From positions 4,379,001-4,443,000 of the forward strand of contig NC_134682.1 of NCBI RefSeq assembly GCF_024713945.1: a stretch of DNA of 64,000 nt, in the 5' to 3' direction. Positions 1-9,048 of this stretch are shown one piece after another. The notes beneath the pieces are model-generated. The model had not been told where the DNA came from and ran no database searches. It saw nothing but the letters and a program-made list of their open reading frames with translations. Position numbers and translations under genes: made by a program. Within the stretch, counting starts at the first letter, position 1. Each line of letters opens with the position of its first letter. The stretch comes from Dermatophagoides farinae. Its lineage: Eukaryota; Arthropoda; Arachnida; Sarcoptiformes; Pyroglyphidae.

Positions 1-11
1 TCAATCATCAA

Positions 12-2470
12 ATGGAAGAATTTTGCTCAGAAAATGGCATCAATCATCAAACTACTGTTGGCTACGCGCCACAGCAAAATGGAATCGTAGAAAGAATGAA
101 TAGAACTGTTTTTGGTACTGTTCGTACTCTTCTAAATTCAGCCAACATGGACCACAAATATTGGGCTGAAGCTATGTCTACTGCTATTTATCTGATAAAC
201 ATTTGGGTTCGTGATTCTGGCTCATCTCCATTTGAATTGTTTTTCGGTCATAAACCATCCTACGGTCATTTGCATACGTTTGGATGTGTTGCTTATCATC
301 ATCAACCAAAACAAAAACGAACATCGAAACTCGATCCAACTTCAACAAAATTGGTATTCATCGGATATACAAATTCAAAAGTGAATTATCGTCTTCTTGA
401 TCCATCTGATGATAAAATAGTGATTACAAATGATGTGAAATTTTGTGAGAATGAGATGTATTTTAAATGTGACTCATCATCATCATCTAATGTCGATCAA
501 TCAACATCATCTTCATCTTCTTTTATCAATCCAAGATTTTTACATGATAACAGTTTAACAAGTGATAGTGATAGTGATAGTGATAGTGTTATTGACAATA
601 CTCATGATTCATCTATAGTTCCGATACCAGCTTCATTTTCATCATCATCTTCTTCTACACAAATCAATAACGAATCAACAAGTAATTGTTCTGATGTTGA
701 ATCACCATCTTTCGATGATACTTCGACTACTACAAATTCAGATGCAATTGATCATCATATGTTACCACGTAGATCGAATCGAGAGAACAGGGGAGTTCCC
801 CCGAACAGATTTGGTTACAAATGCGTGAATTCATACATCATACCATCAACCTACAATGAAGCTCTAAAATTACCAGATTCGAAACAATGGCTGGATGCTA
901 TAAATTGTGAAATTAATCAGTTGCAAAAATATTCTGTGTTTAAGAAAGTGCCATTTGATAAATCTAAGAAGGTGATACCAACGAAATGGATCTTTACTAG
1001 AAAACGAACTGGTGCATACAAAGCAAGGCTTGTTGCTTGTGGTTATCGACAGATGTATGGTATTGATTACATGGAAACAGCTTCACCAACACCTGATCGA
1101 TCTTTGACAAACATATTGCTGGCATGGGCCAAAACATTTAATCATAAAGTACGACAATTAGATGTACGAACGGCATTTTTAAATGCTGAATTATCTGAAC
1201 CAGTTTATGTTCGTCCACCATCCGGTTTTGATAACAATGGTTTGCTGAAACTTGAAAAAGCTTTGTATGGTCTAAAGCAGAGTCCGTTGGCATGGTATAA
1301 AACCATATCAAATTATTTGTTGTCAATTGGCTTTGAGAAATGTGTTACCGATAAATGTCTATTCAAAAAAGGTGACGTCATTCTGTTGCTTTATGTTGAT
1401 GATATCATCATGGTTGGTCCTAATGAATCTATGCTAAATTCGATCATCAATGAATTGGAAAATAAATTTGAAATCACTGATATTGGCAACATCGGTGACT
1501 ATCTTGGAATTACTATCAAGGAATTTCCTGATAGGTTTGAATTGAATCAATCTAGTTATATCAACAAGGTGCTAGAAGAATTTAATATGGTGGATTGCAA
1601 ACCATCTAAAGTTCCAATGTCTTTTCTTTATGAAACCATTGAGGATGAAGAAATTGACATGAATCTTCCCGTGCAGAAATTAATTGGGTGTCTTCTTTAT
1701 ATTGCCAATAGAACCAGACCTGACATTTGTTTCTCTGTCAACTGGCTTTCTCGATTTATGACGAAACCAACAGCCTCGTTGTTTAAAGCTTGCAAGAATA
1801 TTTTACGTTATTTATCATCTACGATTAATAAAAATCTTGTTATCGGGTCGTTGGATTCAACACTGACCGTATACACTGATGCCAGCTTTGGTCAAGGTGT
1901 TTCTAAACGTTCAACATCTGGTGTAATCGTCCGTTGTGGGATGTCGACTCTAACTTGGAGATGTTGTCGCCAATCGAAATTATCCACATCGAGTTGTGAG
2001 GCGGAATCCAGAGCTTTATTGGATGGGCATAACATAATGAAACCAATACGTGAAGTTTTGGACTTTATGAGTTATATGACTAATGTTATTTTCCGTTGTG
2101 ATAACAAGTCTGCCATTCAAATTTTTACTGGAAGCACGATGAAGAGATCCAGACATTTTGACATAGAAATCAAAAAGCTCGTGGAGATTTTTTCAGATGA
2201 TCCTTCTATGTCTGTCGATTTTGTTTCTACTGATATTCAATTAGCAGATGGGTTAACTAAACCCTTTAGCAAAAATAATTTATGTATTTTCTTTGATTCT
2301 TTGTTTTTATGAATCATCGGGTAACAGGGGAGCATGTTGTAAAGTTTATTTTTCTTACCCGATGAGTGTTTTAACCTTTTAGTATTACATGTGTTTGATT
2401 TATATATAAATGAAAAACTCAATAAAAATAATAATGCTTATTGTTTGATTTTTGAAAAACAATCGCTTCA
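12..2470 (+). mobile_element. Ty1/copia LTR retrotransposon, 3' part (integrase end, RT, RNase H, 3' LTR)
   Basis: A 766-codon reading frame shows, in order, the C-terminal half of a copia-type integrase (QQNGIVERMNRT near the start), a Ser/Asp-rich linker, the copia reverse transcriptase (WIFTRKRTG, VRQLDVRTAFLN, then YVDDI) and an RNase H domain (VYTDASFG, SCEAESRAL, DNKSAIQI) ending in a typical ADGLTKP tail. It is followed by a purine-rich polypurine tract at about 2321-2334 and a TGTTG-starting LTR. The element begins outside the window, so its 5' LTR, gag and protease cannot be seen. What is visible reads as one open frame and looks young; whether the whole element is intact cannot be judged. 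Confidence 0.93.
2335..2470 (+). repeat. 3' LTR of the copia element (right end inferred)
   Basis: It directly follows the polypurine tract, begins TGTTGTAAAG as copia-type LTRs do, contains an AATAAA polyadenylation-like signal near 2421 and could end at a CA near 2470. The right end is inferred from the TG...CA rule only, because the partner LTR is outside the window. Confidence 0.6.
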
Positions 2471-2949
2471 CCTTTAATGCTGGAATCATGTGTCGAATCT
2501 ATTGATATGATTTCCGAATTTTCATTCATCATGTTTTTTTGGCTGTCAGCCTGAGGCCAAAAAATTGTTGATAAATAATCAAAAAGCACAATTAATCACA
2601 CGAAAACGAAAACGAACACACGTGCTGAAGCAAATCGAACATACAATTTTCTCATGTTTTATCGTTCATATATGACGTAGAGTTACAGATTCGTTTTTCG
2701 CCTTTTGGATAAACATAAGCTTCCTAATATTTGCCACCATATATTGTGTTTAAACTTTTCTTCGAAAGGATTGTTGAAAAGGATTTTTGTTCTGATTCAG
2801 TCAGATTTTCGAACAACTGTAGTGCTTAAGAATGGACACGAAGCATTGGCTGAAAGATATCTGCACTTTGTCCAGTTATTGGCTTTAACAATTTGACCAA
2901 ATTCATTCAAGTAGCTCTCTTGATTTTATCGTCTTTTTACATTCGATTA
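2471..2949. other. Spacer between copia elements, contains one repeat copy
   Basis: No convincing gene. Positions 2794-2953 hold one copy of a 160-bp repeat that recurs at 6505-6671. A 63-codon frame at 2705 lies across this repeat and has no family resemblance. Confidence 0.5.
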
Positions 2950-2953
2950 GGGC
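2794..2953 (+). repeat. Dispersed repeat copy A (partner at 6505-6671)
   Basis: The stretch starting GATTCAGTCAG and running through TGCACTTTGTCCAGTTATTGG to CATTCGATTAGGGCC is nearly the same as 6505-6671, with scattered substitutions and small gaps. Copy A runs directly into a copia pol remnant; copy B is preceded by a tRNA-Arg 3' fragment. Confidence 0.8.
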
Positions 2954-3640
2954 CAAAAACGAAAAATGTGATCGAAACTCGTGACATTGTGTTTAATGAA
3001 TGGGCTATCCGGCGAATATGTTGAAAGCCGTAGATTAAAAGTCATATTGATAATGGTCAACAGAAAAACAACAACGTAGCCTTTGGCACACATCCAATTC
3101 ATCAGAGGTATTTACGTATAAAGAAGCTTTGAAATCTCAAGATAGCGATGAATGGATTAATGCAATAGACTTGGTAAAGAACTTAATAAAGAACTCTATA
3201 ACTCTATAACTCTATAATTCTATAACTCTATATAACTCTATAACTCTTTAAAGAACTTAGTGACCTGATCCAGAAGGTTGTAACTGAAGTGATAGATCAG
3301 TTCCCCGCGAAACCGATAACAACAAAGTAGGTTCTGCGAAGAAAAACGGATGGTCGCTACAAAGCCACATGTGTGGTCAGGGGTCTGGAACAAAAATTTG
3401 TATACGATACTTACGCCCCTACGCTACATACATCCTCACTTATTTTCGTGGCGATCAGACAACTGCTTCAGGAGTTTGGCATTAATACATCTATTAAACT
3501 TTATGTGGACAATAGCGCGGCAGTATCAATCATGGACAACAACGTAATCAAAAAGTCAAGATACTTTGCTTATCCTGGGTGCTGCATATCTTGTCCGGTC
3601 GAATTCATTGGTGAAGAAGATATTGTGGAAGTGTAGTCGG
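2950..3640 (+). mobile_element. Old Ty1/copia remnant (pol pieces)
   Basis: Translated fragments match copia pol: a VIETRDIVFNEW piece from the linker before reverse transcriptase, a YKEALKSQDSDEW piece, an RT piece (GLEQKFVYDTYAPT) and an RNase H piece (LYVDNSAAVSIM). They are in element order but the whole is far shorter than a real pol. It is broken, with several breaks, and is clearly older than the element at 12-2470. It carries an internal CTCTATAA tandem array that is shared with the minus-strand remnant at 11.5 kb, so both derive from one family. Confidence 0.8.
3178..3256. repeat. CTCTATAA-type short tandem array inside the copia remnant
   Basis: Units of ACTCTATA(A) repeat about eight times, flanked on both sides by AAAGAACTT. 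The same array, on the opposite strand, lies at about 11520-11595 in the other copia remnant. Confidence 0.8.
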
Positions 3641-3657
3641 TCCCTTTGTGAAAAATT

Positions 3658-4458
3658 ATGCCACGTGGAATCGTTATCGCAATTGGAAAAAGAGTTGGAA
3701 AATCAACGTTGTGCTTGAATTCATTCGAACGTCGAGAAGTCTATGTTGGATCTGCTGCCCACGATGAACCTGGACCCTCTGACATTGGTCTCCCAGTTTT
3801 GGATAATCCTGAAATTATGGATACCGAAGATACTGAAATACCATCATCGGTTATGGAAGCTGATTTTTCCTGTATTGAAGAAGATTCCTCCGAAGATGAT
3901 GACCAACCTGAAATTCAACAAATTATTCTGTCATCAGATGATGACCAACCTGAAATTCAACAAATTATTCTGTCATCAGATGAAGAAGAAGAAGATTTCG
4001 AAGAAACCACAGCACCCGAAGCAAGTACATTTTTTGAAGGTTTGCCGAATCTTCTCAGCGAAAATGAACTGCGATTGTTCTATGGTTTCGCAAAGAACAT
4101 CATAAAATGTCGGGTAAATGGAACCAGAATTTGTGATATCGCCCAGATCACAGAGGCAACTTGCGGATGTCATCCAGACTCACAAAAATTGAATCGTGTC
4201 ATGATTCAATTCGCCAAATCTATGTTTTTACAAAGGAAATATGTCCGACGAGACCCAAGATTCATCAAGCCAAGAGAAATATCACTCTTATCGAAATGTA
4301 AATACAATCTCATGCCTTGTTTCACATATTTGATTTTTAATTTTGTTTTTCATTTGACAGCTGGCAAAACTCATAAATACTACATTCCGGTGGAGAAAGT
4401 TCTGGTCAATTTTGTCGTGGATTGCGAAATCATCAATAATATATATCATTACAGGTAA
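3658..4458 (+). CDS. Unrecognised acidic protein fragment with tandem SUMO-interaction-like motifs, at least two exons
   Basis: I do not recognise the family. Exon 1 (about 3658-4297) encodes a Ser/Glu/Asp-rich N-terminal half with two near-identical IQQIILSSD(D/E) units produced by a 42-bp direct duplication, each shaped like a SUMO-interacting motif (hydrophobic core then Ser/acidic run), then a more globular Cys-containing part (ENELRLFYGFAKNIIKCR). A GT-AG intron of 63 nt at 4298-4360 has a pyrimidine tract; its length is a multiple of three, so the frame also reads straight through it. Exon 2 (4361 on) ends at a possible donor after HYR (4456), so the gene may continue, but the next DNA is a LINE end. 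The start is uncertain; an internal Met (MDTEDTEI) near residue 54 is possible. The first codons overlap sequence that is repeated at about 6713-6743. It is probably a host gene fragment stranded in repeats, or a domesticated or element-borne gene. Confidence 0.45.
   Translation: MPRGIVIAIGKRVGKSTLCLNSFERREVYVGSAAHDEPGPSDIGLPVLDNPEIMDTEDTEIPSSVMEADFSCIEEDSSEDDDQPEIQQIILSSDDDQPEIQQIILSSDEEEEDFEETTAPEASTFFEGLPNLLSENELRLFYGFAKNIIKCRVNGTRICDIAQITEATCGCHPDSQKLNRVMIQFAKSMFLQRKYVRRDPRFIKPREISLLSKCKYNLMPCFTYLIFNFVFHLTAGKTHKYYIPVEKVLVNFVVDCEIINNIYHYR
3898..3981 (+). repeat. 42-bp perfect tandem duplication
   Basis: The unit GATGACCAACCTGAAATTC... occurs twice head to tail, in frame, giving the two SIM-like motifs of the acidic protein. 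Confidence 0.9.
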
Positions 4459-4559
4459 CAAAGTAACTATTTATCTGGCTGGTCTTGTATATTGAATCAA
4501 CAAACGAAGAGATGACAATTACTGTCATTATAAAGAATTTTCGCATTATCAATTATATA

Positions 4560-5185
4560 AGGGGGTTGCAAGACCATTTCGGTGGAGGCCTCGCTCGTTT
4601 CAGCCAACATTCTAATATCAATTGATCTTCGTATTGAATATCGTTTGATCTACTTGGTGATAATTGCTCATCTTTTCATCGTTATCATATTTTTACCGAT
4701 GGATCTAAATTGAATGGCCGTGTCGGCTGTTCGATTGCCATTATCGGACTGAATTGTTCAAGTTTTAAAATTTCGTTTGTCAAACTATTGTACCGTTTTT
4801 CTAGCGGAATTATTTGGTATTTTTTAATCAGTTCTGGGCCATATTTTTGTTTCTTGTATAGAATAGAATAAGAAGTGATTCTTATTGTTGGTGCGGTGCC
4901 GCAGTCCAGGATCCGGTGCATCTGGTTTGTCGGTGTCCGCGGTTTTTGAGAGAACGTTCTTTAATGGAAATACGGTCTGGTATGAATCTAACCGAAGATA
5001 ATTTGCCATTTTTGTTTCAACTTTTTCCAGAACAGTTATTATTATTTTTTTTAATATTTTTAATTTTTTGTAATTGTTTATTCTTTTTTTTCGTTTGTTC
5101 TTTTTTTTTATATTTTTGTATGTATTTTTTCCCCTATTTTGTTAAAGGCATAGGGGTCAATAAAATTTATTTAAAAAAAAGTATC
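4560..5185 (+). mobile_element. LINE 3' end: RNase H piece, C-terminal Cys/His motif, poly(A)-type tail
   Basis: In one frame the stretch near 4685 gives HIFTDGSKLNGRVGCSIAII, the start of a LINE-type RNase H domain (DGSK with the catalytic Asp). In another frame 4890-5035 gives CGAAVQDPVHLVCRCPRF, the usual LINE C-terminal HLxxxCP motif, then LTEDNLPFLFQLFPEQ and a T-rich end. An AATAAA followed by an A-run lies at about 5159-5179, as at a LINE 3' end. The frame changes at least once between the two domains, so this is a dead, 5'-truncated copy. It is probably of an RNase H-bearing clade (I/R1/LOA type); I cannot say which. Confidence 0.7.
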
Positions 5186-6149
5186 CAGTTTCGGAACAAC
5201 AAGTTGCCCATTGTTTAAAGCCAAATCGGATTAGCTTAGCACGAATAAATTGCTTCAAATAGTGATGGCCAAAATAACAAACCATTTGTTCATCTATAGC
5301 TAAAAATTTGGAAAAAACACCAAATTTTTGAAATTTTGATCAAGTTTTTCGAGCAACGGCCTTATCTTGAATAGCTTATCGCGTTCTCCGGACGGAATCG
5401 TTAATAATTCAGAATTATCCGAGAAATGAATATAAATTTTTTAATTTCCATATATCGATTTCTGATAAAATTAATATCTAAATCTTCCTCTTCTGATCAA
5501 TACAATCGAACTGAGTGATATCCACTGAATAGTAAAATTCCAATAAATTTTTTTATACATTCATTAGACACATGAACCAAGACATTTGAGCCTCGGTGAT
5601 GAATTATTGGATACAAGGAATCATTTCATCTTCAAGATACAAGATCACAAACAATGGACATGCCATGTTTGTAAAGAAAAAAATCACCGTATCAATGGAT
5701 CTTGTACAACAAAAGTTTCTGCTTAAATAATTTTAAATCATATCATAGTAAATTATAAAATAAAGACACTACAAATTGATGTATTTTTAATTTTTAAAAT
5801 GATTTCCATGAGAAAAACCGAATATATCAATTATATTTGATGAAATAACAATAATATCCAATATATGCAATTTTTGTTGTCTGTGTGCCCATGACCCTAT
5901 ATATAGGATGAAAGTTCAAAGTTCAATTTCTCGAAATTTATAATTGATAACTTTTTTTCTAAAAAAAAATTTGCACAGATTTCTCATTCAAGATTCGAAA
6001 AAAGGATTGTAAACCAAATGACAGTTTTGATTGGATCCATTTGAAAATAACTGTGTTAACAATCTAAACCAAGCACTCCCTATTACACAAAGTCACTGCC
6101 CGAGCGCGGTCGGAATTTTCGGATTCTGGTCGTTGCGAGGGCGGTTTAC
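5186..6149. other. Spacer with no recognisable gene
   Basis: AT-rich sequence. A short frame at about 5640-5727 reads WTCHVCKEKNHRINGSC, which recalls the Cys-rich tail of some DNA transposases, but it is too short to assign. Confidence 0.4.
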
Positions 6150-6266
6150 GGGCCAGTTGTCTAATTGGATATGACGTCTGACTACGAATTAAAATATGTT
6201 AAATATTTTGTTATTAAAATAATGTAGGAAATCAGGAGGTTGCAGGTTCGAGTCCTGTCTGGCTCG
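6150..6266 (+). tRNA. tRNA-Arg(ACG) with a 43-nt intron
   Basis: The exons fold as a full tRNA. A 7-bp acceptor stem pairs GGGCCAG (6150-6156) with CTGGCTC (6259-6265) and leaves G as discriminator. The D arm closes (GTC/GAC), the anticodon stem TCTGA pairs with TCAGG, the loop is CT-ACG-AA, and the T arm GCAGG-TTCGAGT-CCTGT contains a perfect B box. The anticodon ACG at 6184-6186 is followed by one A and then an AT-rich intron (about 6188-6230) at the canonical site after position 37. A pol III T-run follows at 6267. Ends and body match the usual animal tRNA-Arg(ACG) (GGGCCAG...CTGGCTCG). The A box has T where a purine is usual at position 9. Confidence 0.9.
6188..6230 (+). other. Intron of tRNA-Arg(ACG)
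   Basis: 43 nt, almost all A/T, placed between positions 37 and 38 of the tRNA. The exact borders could shift by a base because A residues flank both sides. Confidence 0.8.
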
Positions 6267-6295
6267 TTTTTGGTTGATTTTTGTCGATTCTGGAT

Positions 6296-6312
6296 TTCCT
6301 GTCTGGTTCGTG
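6296..6312 (+). repeat. tRNA-Arg 3' end fragment 1
   Basis: TTTCCTGTCTGGTTCG repeats the T-stem/acceptor end of the nearby tRNA gene with small changes. Confidence 0.5.
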
Positions 6313-6484
6313 GGGATTTTTTTTCATCAATTTTTTACAAATTGATGTGCACACCATCTGGTGACCGTAAACAAAGTGTGATGTAAACAAAGAATGGAAA
6401 TTTTATTCGATCAACCTTTTGGGGCAATCATTTGCGTTTTTTATTTTTTTTTTCACATTATTGCTCGATTAACTTTTTGATTTT

Positions 6485-6505
6485 GTTCGAATCCTGTCTG
6501 GCTCG
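6485..6505 (+). repeat. tRNA-Arg 3' end fragment 2
   Basis: GTTCGAATCCTGTCTGGCTCG differs from the last 21 nt of the tRNA gene (GTTCGAGTCCTGTCTGGCTCG) at one base, and is joined directly to repeat copy B. Confidence 0.75.
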
Positions 6506-6671
6506 ATTCAGTCAAATATTCGAACAACTGTAGTGCTTCAGAATGGGCACGAAGCACATTGGCTGAAAGATATCTGCACTTTGTCCAGTTATTGGCTTTA
6601 GCAATTCGATCAAATTCATTCAAAAGTAGCTCTCTTGATTTTATCGTCTTTTTCCATTCGACTAGGGCCAG
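6505..6671 (+). repeat. Dispersed repeat copy B (partner at 2794-2953)
   Basis: Same sequence as copy A with scattered differences. It is followed by a short stretch (about 6690-6713) that is the reverse complement of about 3584-3607 in the copia remnant, so local DNA has been scrambled and inverted. Confidence 0.8.
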
Positions 6672-7020
6672 GTGTGTCGAATTATCTTGAATTCGACCGG
6701 ACAGGAATATCTTGTGCTTGGATTCATTCGAACGTCGAGAACCATCTAGAATTTAGACTCTAATTGGATGTTCTAACCTTGGTTTTTTTCTGTTGGACTT
6801 TAGTCATCGACATGTGAATCAGTAAACTCTGACCATGACATGAATGGCACATGGTAAAGCAGATATAAAACATGTTGGTCAATTGTAATCATAATCATTT
6901 TCCTATTATTATTATTTTCATCCTCAATAAATTATGTTTATTATTATCATATCAATTGTGATTGTTTCGGATCGGTTTTTCATCAAATAAACAACATTTA
7001 CATTTGTTGGAAACTTGATA

Positions 7021-7265
7021 ATTATTTACTAAAATTAGTCAATTCTTTTGATCAAATGAGACCAAAAGAATTTATGGAAAAAATCGTAAATAATTTTGTA
7101 ACACAATAAAAAAAATGACTTTGTTTTTTTTATTCATGGTCAATGACAATAAATATGGCAGCAAGTTGAATTGAATTGTTCAATCCATATTATAGCGTCG
7201 TTGTTATAGCGTCGAAATCAAAATTAACGTCAAATGCTGCAATAAACGAAAATTAATTCACGAGT
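7021..7265. repeat. Split repeat, long copy (short copy at 8452-8528)
   Basis: ATTATTTACTAAAATTAGTC (7021 on) and AACGTCAAATGCTGCAATAA (7213 on) are about 160 bp apart here. At 8452-8528 the same two blocks are fused directly. Either the short copy lost the middle or the long copy gained an insertion. Confidence 0.8.
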
Positions 7266-8451
7266 TATGAACAATAATTTACAATTTTATGCATCGATCA
7301 TTGTAATTTTCATTTGACTCCAGTCGCTCTGTCCAGAATATCATTTCTCCTTTGTCTGTTGGGTTGACATCGATCAGGATTTGTTTTCATTTTGATTCGA
7401 TAGTAATTCTGGATCCATCCATTCTATGGTTTAAGAAACTCACAAAATTGGAAAAACAATAACAGATTTGTAAAAATCGATCATCAAACCTGCTCACACG
7501 ACGGATATTTGGACTAATCATAAAGAACGTTAGGTTTGATTTTTTTTTTTTTTTTTTTTTTTTGATTATATTTTCAAGAATTAACCTCGTGATTCCGAAT
7601 TGGAAATGATTTTAAAAAAATGAATGAAGTAGATATGTTTTTTGCTTTGATACATTTGAATATTATGGTAATCATGAATCAAAAACATTGTACGAATTGT
7701 TTGTAGTGGAACCAATATCAATTCAAGTTTTTTGTAAGGTTTAAAAAACTGAGAATATTTTAATTTATTTGGAAGGTAATTCTTTAAATTCTTTGGTCAG
7801 ATATTTAAATTGTTGTCAGAATTTTTTTTGATTTAAAAAAAAAATTTCAGATCATTTGATTTTTTCTGAAAATCAATTGAAATTGAATCAAAATTTAATT
7901 TTTTAAAACAAAAATTGTCATATAAATTTTTCAAGTAAAATCAAACTCCAATTGTTGAGAAAAGTTTAAAAAAAAAATTCTTAAAAAATGTTTACATCAA
8001 CCATACATCGAACTTTGATTTTTTTCTTGTTGGACAAATCAACAATTTTCGTCAATTGAAATTGTGAATTGATTAATCGAAAAATTTGATAACTAAAAAA
8101 TCCAGCTATACAGCATGATTGTTGGAATATTCAATTTATTTCAAAACTGTGGCAATTAAATTATTTCATGACTTTCGGCCCTGGCCATAAAAATCTATAA
8201 TTGTTGAGAATTTAGCAAGTGGCTTGGAAGTATAAGATTCAATAGTTAGCAGTTGATGAATGTGTGTTTAATCATAATAAATAACTGGTTAACAAACTCA
8301 TATATATACAATATTTACACCATTGATCGTACTAATTAAATACACTCAACAGTTACATTATACAACTAATTCAATATTTCTTTTAACAATTCCAACAATA
8401 ATACAACTGGTTGAAAAAGTTTGACAATTTTGTTCATCAAAATTTGACTGA

Positions 8452-8528
8452 ATTATTTACTAAAATTAGTCAATTCTTTTGATCAAAAATTAACGCCAAA
8501 TGCTGCAATAAACGAAAATTAATTCATG
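8452..8528. repeat. Split repeat, short copy
   Basis: Joins ATTATTTACTAAAATTAGTC...GATCAAA to AATTAACGCCAAATGCTGC...ATTAATTCATGAG without the spacer seen at 7060-7205. Confidence 0.8.
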
Positions 8529-8863
8529 AGGTGAAGCTCACTTTGAGCTAATCATATATATTTTATAATATTAATAATAATAATAATTTTATTTGAAACG
8601 AAATAAATGGCACGAAGTCCGAAGACTCTTGTACCGATGAAAAAGAAGAATATTTACAAAAAAGAAAGAATTAGTGTTGTGTCCTGTGTTTTATTCTAGT
8701 TAGTATGTGTTTACATATGTGTGTAAATGCTATGTAGTTTTGTATTGTGTCTATGTATTGGTGTGGTGTTCTTGTGGTGAAAAATTTGGAGATATTTTAT
8801 AATATTGAAACATGGTTTCATATTTTGATTTGTGCTCCCTTTTTTTTATTTCCGAAAAAAATT

Positions 8864-9048
8864 GGGCCGATCCTGGAGGTGAGTGCAATTCCAGGCCAAC
8901 CCGTGGCAAAGGTTGAGCACAGCTCAGACGCTTCGCCCACCTGCAAAAATTGGTTCAATATCTTGACCATTAATAATGGTCGTATCAGATATTAAGCTGA
9001 TAAGAACAGATACTACACGTTTGATCTTAGCCATAGGCCAGAAGCGAT
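8864..9048 (-). ncRNA. U2 spliceosomal snRNA
   Basis: Read on the minus strand, the RNA starts ATCGCTTCTGGCC and continues GGCTAAGATCAAACGTGTAGTATCTG, with the invariant GTAGTA branch-point recognition sequence, then TTCTTATCAGCTTAATATCTGATAC (stem IIa/IIc region), an Sm site AATTTTTG at about 8945-8952, and stem-loops III (GGCGAAG pairs with CTTTGCC; GAGC with GCTC) and IV (CCTGGAATTGCACTCACCTCCAGG). The order and length (about 185 nt) fit U2. The conserved pairing argues for a working gene. Stem I has one base less than the fly and human form (TCTGGCC instead of TCTCGGCC). The 3' end is placed after the GGCCC that closes stem IV and is approximate. The gene supplies U2 snRNP for intron branch-site recognition. 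Confidence 0.95.

Larger units (their letters stand above)
6267..8863. other. Repeat-derived spacer between the tRNA and U2 genes
   Basis: No protein gene seen. It contains two tRNA-Arg 3'-end fragments (6296-6312, 6485-6505), repeat copy B (6505-6671), a piece resembling the first codons of the acidic gene (6713-6743), a long T-run at about 7538-7563, a split duplication (7021-7265 against 8452-8528) and a TAA microsatellite at about 8570-8595. Confidence 0.6.

Noticed and set aside
5640-5730. WTCHVCKEKNHRINGSC as a transposase or gag zinc knuckle
   Set aside because: Too short, spacing does not fit a CCHC knuckle, and nothing around it supports a transposase.
6485-6505. tRNA 3' fragment as a retroelement primer-binding site
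   Set aside because: A primer-binding site would be the complement of a tRNA 3' end including CCA and would sit next to an LTR. Here no complement of CCA and no LTR border is seen.
8747-8995. 82-codon plus-strand frame (MSMYWCGVLVV...)
   Set aside because: It overlaps the U2 snRNA gene on the other strand; the conserved RNA structure explains the sequence.
8864-9048. U2 copy as a pseudogene
   Set aside because: Complete length, Sm site, branch-recognition sequence and paired stems III/IV argue against decay; the one-base difference in stem I alone is not enough.
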